Part shown: in pieces, positions 20,222 to 31,782 of the stretch
How positions within the stretch are numbered: the stretch's first letter is position 1
How the letters are laid out: each line of letters opens with the position of its first letter
Assembly: GCA_023375785.1 (NCBI GenBank)
Contig: SZWC01001561.1
Coordinates: forward strand, 185,371-249,370
Reading direction: 5' to 3'
Source of the DNA: Penium margaritaceum
Taxonomy: Eukaryota > Streptophyta > Zygnematophyceae > Desmidiales > Peniaceae
DNA length: 64,000 nt
Translations under genes and position numbers: made by a program
The notes under the pieces: model-generated
What the model was told of the DNA's origin: nothing
Seen by the model: only the letters and a program-made list of their open reading frames with translations
Database searches by the model: none

Positions 20222-23200
20222 ATGGTACGGTGTGGTTACAAAACTAGGTATTATCTACCAAGTATGAAGACCTTCAATAAGTAGTGGCACGGTGTGGTTA
20301 CCATGCGCAATGACCAATCAAATCAGGCATATGTTACTAACTATAACCACAGCATTTTACTTTATGTGGTCAATGTTGACCACATAAAGTGAAACCACCA
20401 GTTGTATAACCACAAGAAACACATGAGAACACGAGTCACAAATGGTCAGAGGGGGCAACAATGGTTTGGGAATGTTAGTTATCAACTAACAAGTACAAAG
20501 ACCTTCAATAAGAAGTGGCACGGCATGGCTACCTTGCACAATGACCAACCAAATAAGGCATGTATCACTGACCATGGCCTAAGAACTTCACTATCTGTGG
20601 CCAATGTTGACAACTCATAACACGAGTCACAAGTGGTCAGATGGGGAATCAATGATTTGAAAACACTAGGTATCAACTAGCAAGTACAAATACCTTCAAT
20701 AAGTAGTGGCACGGTGTAGCTACCATGCAAAATGACCAAACCAAGTAGGCATATGTCATTGACAATGACAAAACGACTTCACCATGGGTGGTCAACGTTG
20801 ACAACTCATAATACAAGTCACAGATGGTCTGAGGGGGAAGCAATGGTTTAGAAATACTCGTTATCAGCTAGCAAGTACAAACACCTTCAGTAAAGAGAGG
20901 TACAGTGTGGCTACATGCAGAATGACCAACCAAATGAGGCAATGTCACTGACCATGGCCAACGAATCTCACTATGGGTGGTCATTGTTGACAACTCATAA
21001 CATGACTCACAAATGGTCAGAGGGGGAAACAATGGTTTGGGAATACTATTTATCATATAGCAAGTGAAAAGACCTTCAGTAAGTAGTGGCACAGTGTGGC
21101 TACCATGCACAATGTCCAACCAAAGTAGGAATACGTCACTGACCATGACCAAAGGATTTTACTATGTGTGGCCAACGTTGAAAACCCATAATACGATTCA
21201 CAAATTGCCATAGGGAGAAACAATGATTTAGGAATAATAGATATCAACGAGCAAGTACAAGGACCTTCAACAATCAATGGCACGATGTGGCTACCAGGCA
21301 CAATGACGAACCAAAGTTGGCATATGTCACTGATCATGACCAAAGAATTTCACTTTATGTGGTCAACGTTGACTACTCATAATGCACGTCACAAATGGTC
21401 AGATGGGGAAACAATGGTTTGGGAATGCTAGCTATCAACTAGCAAGTACAAAGCCCTTCAATAATCAGTGGCTGGGTGTGGCTACCATGCACAATGACCA
21501 AGCAAATTAGGTATATGTCACTGACCATGACCAAATGATTTCACTTTGTGTGGCCATTGTTGACAACTGAGAACACGAGTCACAAATGGTCAGAGGGGAA
21601 ATCAACCGTTTGGAAACATTATGTATCAAGTAGCAAGCACAAAGACCTTCAATAAGTAGTGGCACGGTGTGGGTACAATACACAATGACCAAAAAAAGTA
21701 GGAATCTTCCACTGACCATGGAAAAAGAATTTCATTATGGGTGGTCAACGTTGACAACTCATAAAAAAAGTCACAAATGGTCAGAGGCAGAAACAATGGT
21801 TTGAGAATACTAGTTATTGACTATAAAGTACAAAAACCTTCAAGAAGTAGTGGCACGGTTTTGCTATTATGCACAATGACCAACCAAAGTAGGCATATGT
21901 CACTGATCATGACCAAAGAATTTCACTACGTGTGGTCAGCGTTGACATCTCATTTTATAATTCACAAATGGGTCACATGGGAAAACAATGCTTTCAGAAT
22001 ACTAGTTATTTACTAGCAAGTACAAAGACTGTCAATGTAAAGGGGTACAGTGTGGCTACCACACACAATGGCCAACCAAGGTAGCCATATGTCACTGAGA
22101 ATGACCAAATAATATCATTATGGGGACCAACGTTGACAGCTCGTAACACCGGTCACAAATGGTCACAGGGGGAAACAATGGTTTAGGAATACTGTTTATC
22201 AACTAGTAAGAACAAATGCCTTCAATATGTAGTGGCATGGTGTGGCCACCATGCACAAAAACAAACGAAGATAGGCGTATGTCACTGACCATGACCAAAG
22301 AATTCCACTAGGTGTAGTCAACGTTGACAACTCATGACATGAGTCACAAATGGTCAGAGGGGGAAACAACGGTTTGGAAATACTAGTTATCAACTAGCAA
22401 GTAAAAAGCCCTTCAATGAATAGTGGCACAGTGGGGCTACCATGCACACTGACCAACCAAAGTAGGCATATGCCACTAACCATGACCAAAGAGTTTTACT
22501 ATGATGGGTCAGCATTGAGAACTCAAAACACGGTTCACAATGGTTTGGGAATATTAGTTATCAACTACCTAGAACAAATATCTTCACTAAGTAGTTGCAT
22601 GGTGTGGCTACCACGCACAATGACCAATCAAATTAGGCATATTCACAGACCATGACCTTACATTGTCACCATCAGTGGTCAACGTTGAGAATCCACAAAA
22701 CGAGTCTCAAACGGTTTGAGGGGGAAATAATAGCATGGGAATACTAGTTATCAGCTAGCAATTACAAAGGTATTCAGAAAGTAGTGGCACGCTGTGGCTA
22801 CCATGACGACGAACCAAATTAGGCATTTGTCGATTATCATGACCAAAGAATTTCACTTCTTGTGGTCAACGTTGAAAAATCAGAATACGAGTCAAGAATG
22901 GTCAAAAGGGGAAAAAACTCGTTTAGGGATACTAGTTATAAACTAGCAAGTACAAAGACCTTCTCAATAAGCAATGGTACGGTGTGGCTACCATGTACAA
23001 TGACCAACCAAAGTAGGGATATGCCACTGATCATGACCAAAGAGTTCCACTGTGTGTGGCCAACGTTAACAACTCATAATACAAGTCACAAATGGACAGT
23101 ACGTAGTGTTCTCAAACAATGGTTTGGGAACACTAGGTACTGTCCAGCAAGTACATGTACCTTCAATAAGTAGTGGCACGGTGTCGCTATCATGCACGAC

Positions 23201-26200
23201 GACCAACCAATGTAGGCATATGCAACTTATCGTGACCAAACAAATTTCACTCTTTGTGGTCAATGTTGACACATAACAACACGAGTCAAAAATTGTCAGA
23301 GGGAGAAACAATGGTTTGGGAATAATTGTTATCACATAGAAAGTGCAAAGATGTGTAGTGGCACAGTGTGGCTACCATCCACGATGACCAACCAAAGTCG
23401 GCATATGTCACCAATCAAGACCAAAGACTTTTACTAGGTGTGGTAAAAGTTGACAACCCATCATACTAGTCACGAGTATTGAGAGGGGGGAGTAATGGTT
23501 TATGAATACTAGTTATCAACTAGCAAGTACATATACCTTCAGTTAGTAGTAGCACGGTATGGCTACCATGAAGAATGACCTACCATAGTAGGCATATGTC
23601 ACTGACCATGACCTAAGAATTTTACTATGATGGGTCAATGTTGACAAATCAGAATATGAGATGGTCTGAGGAGGAAAGAATGGTTTGGGAACACTAGGTA
23701 TCAACTAGCAAGTACAAAGACCTTCAATAAGTAGTGGCACAGTGTGGCTACCATGCACAATGACCTACCAAAGTATGCATATGTCACTGATCATGATCAA
23801 AGAATTCCACAATGATGGGTCAACATTCACAACTCATAATACAAGTCACGAATGGTCAGAGGGGGAAACAATGTGTTGGGACTACTAGTTATCAACTAGC
23901 AAGTACAAAGATCCGTAATAGGCAGTGGCACTATGTGACTACCATACACAATGACCAACCAAATTAGGCATATGCCATTGACCATGACCACAGAATTTCA
24001 CAATGTATGGCTATTGTCGACAACTCATACCACGAGTCGCGGGTGGTCAGAGGGGGAAAAAATGGTTTGGAAACACTGGGTATGAACTAGCAACTAGAAA
24101 GATATTCAACACGTAGTGGCACGGTGTGGCTACCATGCACAATGACCAGCCAAAGTAGGCACATTTCACTGACTATGTCCAAAGAATTTCACAATGATGG
24201 GTCAGCGTTGATAACTCATAACGCGAGTCACAAATGTTCATAGGGGAAAAAATGGTCTGGGAACACTAGTTATCAACTAGAAAGCACGAAGACGTTCAAG
24301 AAGTAGTGGCACAGTGTGGCTACCATGCACAATGACGAACCAACGTATGCATATGTCACTGATCATGACCAACGAATTCCACTATGATGGGTCGACATTC
24401 ACAAGTCATCATGCAGGCCACAAATGGTCAGAGGGGTAAAGAAAGGTTTGGGAATAATAGTTGTCACCTAGCAAGTACAAGGACCTTTAATGAGTAGTGG
24501 CACTGTGTGGCTACCATGCACAATGACCACCCAAATCAGGCAGACGTTGGCCAATGTTGACAATTCATAACACGATTTAAAAATGGTCAGAGGGTGAAAC
24601 AATGGCTTGGAACGCTAGGTATTAACTAGTAAGTATAAAGATCTTCAATAAGTAATGGCATGGTGTGGCTACCATGCACAATGACCAACCAAAGTAGGCA
24701 TATGTCGCTGACTATGACCAAAGAATTTCACTGTAATGGGTCAACGCTGACAACTCATAACACAAGTAAAAACATTTCAGAGGGGAAATAATCGTTTGGG
24801 AACACTAGGGGTACGGTATAGATACCATGCACCATGGCCAACCAAAGTATGTATGTATCTCTGATCATGACCAAATCATTCCAATATGGTGGGTCAACGT
24901 TTCAAACTCATAATACAATTCAAAAATGGTTAGAGGGGGGAAACAATGGTTTGGAAATACTAGTTATCAACTAGCAAGTACAAAGACCTTTATTAAGTAG
25001 TGTCTCTATGTGGCTACCATACACAATGACCAACCAAAATAGGCAAATGTCATTGACCATGACCACAGACTTTCACTGTGTGTGGCCAATGCTGAAAACC
25101 CATAACACGAGTCACAAATGGTCAGAGGGGGAACAATGGTCTGGAAACACTAGGCATCAAGTGGAAAGTACAAAGACATTCAATAAGTAGTGGCACGGTG
25201 TGACTACCATGCAGAATGACCAACCAAAGTAGGCATATGTCCATGACCATGACCAAAAGAACTTCACTATGTGTGGTCAATGTTGACAACTCATACCAGG
25301 AGTCACAGATGGTCAGAGGGGGGAACAGTGGTTTGTGAATACTAGGTATTAAATAGCAAGTAGTGGCACGATGTGGCTACCATGCACAACGTCCAACCAA
25401 ATTATGCGTACGTCACTGACCATGACCACAGAATACCATTTTGTGTGGTCAACGTTGACAACTCATACAACGATTCACAAATGGTCAGAGGGGGAAACAA
25501 TGGTTTGGAAATACTATGTATCGACTAGCAAATACAACAATCTTCAATAAGTAGTGGCACGCTGTTGATACCATGCACAATGATTAACCAATGTAGGCAT
25601 ATATCACTGACCATGACCAAAGGTTTCCACAACGTTTGGTCAACATGGACATGCTCAGAGAGAGGTATAATGATTTAAATTCTCTATTTATCAACTAGCA
25701 AGTACAATGAAATTCATTAAGTAGTGGCAAGATGTGGCTACCATGCAGAATGACCAGCCAAAGTAGGCATATGTCACTGACCATGAGCAAAGGATTTCAC
25801 TACGATGGGTCAACGTTCACAACTCATAGTACGAGTGAAAAATGGTCAGAGGGGGAAAAAATGGTTATGGAATACTTTTTATTAACTAGCAAGTACAAAG
25901 ATATTCAGTACGTAGTTGAATGGTGTGGCTACCATGCACAATGACCAATGAAAGTAGGCATATGTCACATACCATGACCAAAGAGTTCCACTGTGTGTGG
26001 TCAATGTTGACAGCTCAGAATACAAATAAAAAATGGCCATAGGGGAAAAGATGGTTTAGGAATACTCTTTATTTAGTAGCAAGTACAAAGTCCTTCAAAA
26101 ATTAGTGGCACGGTGTGGCTACCATGCACAACGACCAACAAAAGTAGGCATGTGTCACTGATCATGGCCAAAGAGTTCATTGTGTGTGGTCAATGTTGAC

Positions 26201-26385
26201 AACTCACAACACAATTTCAAAATGGTATGGAGGGGGGGGGGGGGAACAATGGTTTGGGAATGTTAGTTATCAACAAGTCATTACAATGATCTTCAATAAG
26301 TATTGGCACGGTAGGGCTACCATGCACAATGACAAACCAAACTAGGCATATGACACTGACCAGTCCCAAAGAGTTTCACTATGTG
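20222..26385 (+). repeat. 191-bp tandem satellite, block 2
   Basis: About 32 monomers of the block-1 family in the same orientation. The stretch from 22386 to about 24990 is colinear, monomer by monomer, with 1 to about 2500, including shared odd monomers: one lacking the GGTCAGAGGGGGAAA part, and a CACAATGATGGGTC type followed by a TGTATGGCTA type. One GGGGG tract has expanded to about 14 G near 26231. No gene is seen. Confidence 0.95.
20359..20390. repeat. perfect 15-bp-arm palindrome in satellite
   Basis: ACTTTATGTGGTCAA and its exact inverse flank the spacer TG. The left arm is normal satellite sequence. The right arm replaces the usual TTGACAACTCATAAC, so the local sequence was copied back on itself. 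Confidence 0.85.
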
Positions 26386-27052
26386 TGGCCGGGGTCACCC
26401 TCTCTTTGAGATCAGTTCAACATCCTGCTTGAACCTCCGCCTTCTCTCCGATGTTCCGGGCACTCTCAAAAATGGTTCAGCCTCGGCATGAATCACCTCG
26501 GTCACACCCTACACGAACCGTTGACAGTGATAACCGACCAATGACACGATATCGAGTGATCCCCTAGTAAGCAGTTTGATCGCAAGAATGTCCGGCTAGT
26601 GCATAAGAGGCCGTTGCCAGTCCTTTGTCCTGTTATACCTTTCATATAAGGAGGATGTTCATTCCCTCATAGTTTAACCCAGAACATTCTTTTCATCCTG
26701 TTCACCTCTTGTTCTGCGGCTTTGCCGCCGTGTCTTCCCTCTGCTTGCTCATCGCTAACTCTGCCCTTGCCATCCACTCTCCTTTCATGACTCCTTTCTA
26801 CATCATTTCCGCTCTGTCGCTCAATCCTCATTGATCCACCACTCTCGCTTCGCCTCAACTCTCTCTCATCCGGCTACCTGTATACCTCGCACCTCTATCT
26901 GATGCATCACTTCTTCTCAAGCTCCTGCGACTAACTCCTAGGGCTGTCTCTCATCTCCTTGCCTCCATTTTCCAGCTAACGTTCTTTCGTATATTGACGT
27001 GCTTCTGCCTGCGTCTTTCATTGCCATCTCTACTCGCTACATTATTCAGACA
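26386..27052 (+). mobile_element. LTR-B copy 2, 5' LTR (first ~34 bp missing)
   Basis: 667 bp collinear with the three pieces of the LTR in 7655-16198. It starts at CCGGGGTCACC directly against satellite and lacks the first 34 bp of copy 1. It ends ATTCAGACA before the primer site. A TATA-like CATATAAGGAGG lies near 26643. It has single copies of ACATCCTGC and of the copia-A target, proving both insertions in copy 1. It is a broken fossil. Confidence 0.85.
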
Positions 27053-27064
27053 TGGTATCAGAGC
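27053..27064 (+). other. LTR-B copy 2 primer-binding site
   Basis: TGGTATCAGAGC, an exact match to the plant copia initiator-Met tRNA primer site, immediately after the LTR end. Confidence 0.88.
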
Positions 27065-27539
27065 ATCAAGCAACTGAAGTCAGTGGCACTGCTCCAAATG
27101 TTCCTCAAACTGGAATGACTTCTCGTCATCCTGATTAATCCCTACGCCCAATTCACGCCCATGGCAAACAATCGGTGACAGTTTGTCCAAAACAGCCACA
27201 AGCAACATTCCAACCGCCGTCTGTCGCCATCTTCATAGAAGCTTCCTGACCCCAAAGTCTGCCTTTCTCCAAGGAGACTCCTCCCTCTGTCCTCCTTCAG
27301 CTGTCATAAGCGTTCCTGTCTTCTTCAGCTGCCTCATCTGCTTCATCAACTCCATCCAGACTAGCCTCATCATCCTCCCGCTACGCCTGTAAGCCAAAAC
27401 CTGGATCTCGAGTTCAGGTCTTGTGATTCCAAGACCGGGTCTAGACTCGTGAGTCCGGTCTACCGCGTAGAATCGACTCGCGATGCCGAGATTACGGCAT
27501 AGGATTGCAATTCTTCCCTGTGGTGGTGGCGGCAGCCGA

Positions 27540-27574
<35 letters not shown>

Positions 27575-27690
27575 GGAGGNGGCGGGAGGAGGAAAATGAG
27601 GCTGTGGTCCGGTTCGACTCCCACCACCGCGGGAGGTTTGGTGCCATTACCGAGGCACCGTAACCCCCCTCTCCTTTTTTTTGCTTGACC
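27065..27690 (+). mobile_element. LTR-B copy 2 internal region
   Basis: Homologous to 16211-16850, including the GACTCGCGA words and the GGTGCC/GGCACC inverted repeat. A run of about 32 G lies at 27542-27573, with one N at 27580. No pol domains are seen. Confidence 0.65.
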
Positions 27691-28066
27691 GTACTTTGAT
27701 GCCCGTCCCCCTTTCAGTAGCCAGGGCTGCGTATCATAAAACTTACATTTTGCTGTCCATTTGTACCTAGGGTTTCAAGGGTAATGTGAGCCTACACCCT
27801 CCCTAGTGTTTCACAACAGGTTGTGCCAGCACTTCCGGTGTTTCTCCTAAGGCACCTTCGGAGGTGCCTTAGGAGAAACACCGGAAGTTTTCGACATCTT
27901 CTACACCTCTTGCTGCTGCCCCTGCTGCTGCTCCTGCTGCCCCTGCTGCTGCTCCTTCTGCCCATGCTGCTGCCGCTGCTGATACTGTAAGTGCACTGAT
28001 GCTTGTGAGGCCATAGGTGTTGTTAGAGCCCAGACGGGTGGCTGGGTCAAAGGCCTCCACTGATGA
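27691..28066. mobile_element. hAT 5' fragment ending in a foldback (inverted duplication)
   Basis: 27691-27857 is forward and matches the hAT 5' region near 16851-17010. 27862-28066 is inverted and matches the same 5' region plus the Gln-rich start of the transposase. The arms 27831-27857 and 27862-27888 are a perfect 27-bp inverted repeat around TCGG. On the minus strand the Gln-codon tract ends in GAGGTGTAGAAGATG, the same as in the other copy. Confidence 0.8.
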
Positions 28067-28209
28067 TAATTACAAACTAGCAAGTACAAGGACCTTTTTA
28101 ACAAGCAATGGTACGTTGTGGCTACCATGCTCAATGGCCAGCCAAATTAGGCATTGGGCACTGATCATGACCAAAGAATACCATTATGATGGGTCAACGT
28201 TCATAACCC
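28067..28209 (+). repeat. 191-bp satellite fragment
   Basis: Less than one monomer (CAAACTAGCAAGTAC through GATGGGTCAACGTTCA) is wedged between the hAT foldback and copia-D, marking a junction between insertions. Confidence 0.85.
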
Positions 28210-28700
28210 TGCGCAGCCACATCGCCTCCTTGACCGCCTCGGCCAGCGTGACGTACTCGGCTTCCACTGTGGAGGTGGCGATGCAGTCCTGCTTCTTCTT
28301 GCACCACGAGACCGTTGCACCAGCAAGGAAGAATACGTAGCCGGATGTGGAATTCTGCTTGTCCACATCCCAAGCGTAGTCTGCATCCGCAAAGTAGATC
28401 AAATGCAAGGGGTCCGCCCGCCCCTTGCCGTCGAACCTCAGGCGCGCGTACCACGTCGCCTGCAAGTAGCAGAGGATGCGCTTGACCGCATGCCAGTGTA
28501 GTGGCTCTGGATCGGCCACGTACCTGCTCACTTGGCCCACCGCGTAGGCCACGTCCGGTCGAGTCGCCATCATGGCGTACATGAGGCTGCCCACCGCCGA
28601 TTGGTAGGGGACCCCTGCCAAATCCGCCCGCTCTTCTTTTGTTTGCGGCGCCATTTCCACACTTAGTTCACGGGGGGTGGAGACAGGAATGCACACTTGT
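28210..28700 (-). pseudogene. copia-D RNase H region (fossil)
   Basis: Motifs are AVGSLMYAMMATRPDVAYAV, YFADADYAWD, NSTSGYVFFLAGATVSW, KKKQDCIATSTVEAEY and EAMWLRRV. The last residues before satellite are not element sequence. Confidence 0.88.
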
Positions 28701-28719
28701 TTGCAGTCCTCCATGCCGT

Positions 28720-29420
28720 ACCGCTTCAGTACCTTGGCCAAGTATTTGGCCTATCCCAGCTCAAGCGTGCGTGCGCGCCCTCCGATTCCGCGTAATGCTC
28801 ACCCCGAGGTAGAACTCCAGCTCCCCCATGTCCGACATCTGGAACCTGCTGCTCAGCTGCTCTTTCAGCTGCTGTAGGCTTGGCAGGTCTGAGGAGCACA
28901 AGATCTGATCGTCCACGTAGAGTGCAAAGATTTAATCGAGCTTCTTGCTGTGCCGCACGTACATGCTGTGATCCGCCTCACAGTGCTTGAAGCCGAGTTG
29001 TGCCATGAAGCTGTCCATCTGTGGATGCCAGCATCAGGGCGATTGTTTTAGCCCGCACAAGGACTTCCACAGCTTGTACACCTTGCCTTCTGGTACCTCC
29101 ACCCCCTCCGGCACCTCCATGTAGATTTCTTTGTTAATGATGCCGTTGAGGAAGGCTGTCTTTACGTCCATCTGGTGGAGCTCCATGTCCTTCGTGGCTG
29201 CCATTGCAAGGATCGCTTGGATGCTTGTGAACTTGGCGACGGGGGCAAATGTCTCATTGTAGTGCTTGCCCTTCCGCTGTGCGTACCCCTTCGCCATGAG
29301 CCGTGCCTTTTACTTGTCAACCACACCTTCCTTTATGAACTTGGTCTTGAAGACCCACTTGGAGCCAATGACCTTGGCGTCTTTTGGCCTGTCAACTAGC
29401 TGCCACGTGTCATTTTCATC
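28720..29420 (-). pseudogene. copia-D reverse transcriptase region (fossil)
   Basis: Motifs are GSKWVFKTKF, MAKGYAQRKGKHYNETFAPV, HQMDVKTAFLNG and LYVDDQILCSS (the catalytic D-D pair is present). Part of a broken element. Confidence 0.88.
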
Positions 29421-30019
29421 AATGGACGCCAACTCCGACTTGATGGCGGCATCCCACTGCTTCCCCTCGGGCCGCACAAGCGCCCCTTGCACGGTTGTTG
29501 ATTCCGTTGATGCAGCCAGCATGCACCGCGTCATGCCGATCCATTGACCGGTGCCTGCGTAAAAATGCTTTCCCGCTCTCCGCTGCTTCCCGCGGTAGTC
29601 TTGGTGGCGTCTCGTGTCTCTGCTGCGATCCTTCTGACTCAGCCCACCCCGGTGAATCGTCGACCAGACAGCTCCCTGTGGGTCCCTCCTGCTCTGGTGA
29701 ACCATCGCCCGGACAGGCGGCGTGTCCGGAGTATTATTCTCCGACGTCCAATGCAAACTCTGCTGGGAGTGCGCGCTTTGGCATCCGCGTTGCATCCTTT
29801 GACAAATCATTCCGCCGGATCTCCATCCCAGCTGCATTGTTGTCGGAGTCCTCTGTGTTGGCTGCTGCACCTGCTGCACTACCGTGTTCCGACGCTGCAT
29901 CATTGACCTCCGCGTCCGGCGGCTCCTCCTCGTAGTCAAGGAGGTGGAACCACTCCCCCTGTTTTGGAGTGTTCCCAACGCTCATGTCGTTGCTGCTTCT
30001 GCTCAAGCTCTGCTGCTCT

Positions 30020-30940
30020 TCAAATTCGACGTCACGGCTGCGGATGATCACTTGCGTGCGCGGGTCCCAGAGCCAATGCGCTATTTGCGTGCTCTTGTAT
30101 CCAAGGAACAAGCACGGCTTTGCCCGCGGTTCTAGCTTGCTATCGTGTCATTGTGCCACCTGCACCATCGCGTGCACCTTGCACCCGAACACCTTCAGGT
30201 ACGCCACGTTTGGCTTGCGCCCGCTCCAAACCTCCTACAGCATTTTCCAGCCGTACTTGCCCTCCAACTCATCTGTTGGGGTGAGGCTGATGGTGTAGCT
30301 TGCTGAAAGCACAGCCCCCGTCCAGAATCATCACGGCAACCGCGCATACACAAGCATGGTCAGTACAATGTTGAGGAGCATCTGGTTTGTCCACTCTGCC
30401 ACTCCGTTGGATTGTTGCAAGTATGGCGTAGTGGGTTCCCACTGATGCCCTGCTGCTTCATCCACCCGCTGCACCCCACGTACTCTCTGCCATTATCGCT
30501 GCGTAGCGCTCTGACGTTCCGGCCAGTCTGCCTCTCCACCGCTGCGACATACTCCTTCAGCCGGTCCAAGACCTCGCCTTTCCACTTCATGAAGCACACA
30601 TAGAGCTTCCTGCTGCAGTCATCGATGAAGGTGTCGAGATATCTCAAGCCACTGTTTGACAGTGTTTTAAACGCTCTGCACACGTTGCTGTTCACGACAT
30701 CCATCAGGTCCTTTATGGGAGCCTTGTTCTCGTTGAACGGTTTGCACCGTGACTTGCCAAAAATGCAAAGCTCAAAATTTTTGTGCGCTGCTGCATCTGT
30801 TGCCGCATCTGGTGCACTATCGACAACGAGGCCGTGCACCATGTCGCGCTTCGCCATCTCCTTACCGGTTGCGGGCGCCAAGTGACCCAGCCGTCAGTGC
30901 CAGAGCTTCAGATCAGCGCTTCCCCCCTTGGCCATATTGA
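30020..30940 (-). pseudogene. copia-D integrase region (fossil)
   Basis: The core has LDTFIDDCSRKLYVCFMKWK and ALRSDNGREYVG. The tail has VWSGRKPNVAYLKVFGC and the FLGYKSTQIAHWLWDPRT block. The stretch between it and the RT (29420-30020) is the acidic/Ala-rich linker usual in copia. Part of a broken element. Confidence 0.85.
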
Positions 30941-30944
30941 CGAC

Positions 30945-31717
30945 GCGCTATTGCGACTCTACTACGTCGGATGCCGTGGGGACCACCTTCGTCTCCACAA
31001 TGTAGAGAGCACCCTCGCGCTTCGCCTCCAGCACGACCTCGCCGTCGCTGTCGATGCGCACCATCGCGCCTTTCCTACGGAAGAGCACCTCATACCCCGT
31101 GACCGTCAAGCGACTGACTCTTAGGATATCAGCGAGGCCGACGACGTGCTGCACATCACAAATTGTACACAGCTGATTCTTATAGCCCACCACGACTTCC
31201 ACCTCCACGTCGCCTTGGCCAGCCGTCGGCTCGATTTTGTCGTTGGTGACCACCATGGACTTGGAGGACTTCTCGTATGTGACAAACCCCACCTTCTCGA
31301 CTAGGGTGTGAACCCCAGCCCCAGAATCCAGGCATCGCCAGTTTGCCTTCTCGAGGAAGGGATTCTTGTGGCCATTGAGGAGCGACCTGTCCTTGTTGTT
31401 TTTGCCACCAGTCTTTGCCTCCTCCGGGCACTCACGGGCCGAATGGCCCTCCTTGCCGCAGTTGCGGCACGCACCTTTCTTGGCGCCCTTCTTGCGGCCG
31501 CCCTTTCCGCCGCTTCCTCTGCCCCTGCTTCCACCACCACGCGTTTTGGTGACGAGGACCGACAAGGAAGAGGAGGGCTCCCCGCAGCTCCGTCGCTGCA
31601 CCTCGTTACGGATATATTCTCCGACCGCGCCGTAGGTGAGCTTGCCCTCCGACCAACCTCCGAGACCGGCGATGAGTGGAATCCAACTGTCAGGTAGGGC
31701 CATGAGGAGGGCCATCG
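30945..31717 (-). pseudogene. copia-D Gag end and protease region (fossil)
   Basis: MALLMALPDSW matches the Gag motif of copia-A. A Gly/Arg/Lys-rich segment and the zinc knuckle CRNCGKEGHSAREC follow, then protease CLDSGAGVHT. The N-terminal half of Gag is absent. Confidence 0.88.
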
Positions 31718-31782
31718 CCTCGTTTTTGGGTGTGGCCGAACGGATGAATCACACCATCCTCGGCATGGTGTCCAGCATACTC
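31718..31782 (+). other. leader 1 of the 20-bp array: copia integrase scrap
   Basis: It reads on the plus strand as VAERMNHTILGMVSSIL, clearly the GVAE.MN.TIL.MVRSML block at the end of the copia integrase core (copia-A has it near 12150-12215). It lies head-on against the minus-strand Gag of copia-D and passes directly into 20-bp repeats. A second copy is at 45260-45322. Confidence 0.8.

Larger units (their letters stand above)
28210..31717 (-). mobile_element. copia-D: Ty1/copia internal fragment without LTRs (minus strand)
   Basis: From right to left on the minus strand: end of Gag with zinc knuckle, protease, integrase, reverse transcriptase, RNase H. It is truncated at both ends: RNase H runs into satellite at 28209, and Gag runs into a plus-strand integrase scrap at 31718. 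It is a different family from copia-A (for example IHQMDVKTAFFYG there, LHQMDVKTAFLNG here). There are no LTRs and no target duplication. It is broken, with several breaks, so it is an old fossil. Confidence 0.9.
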
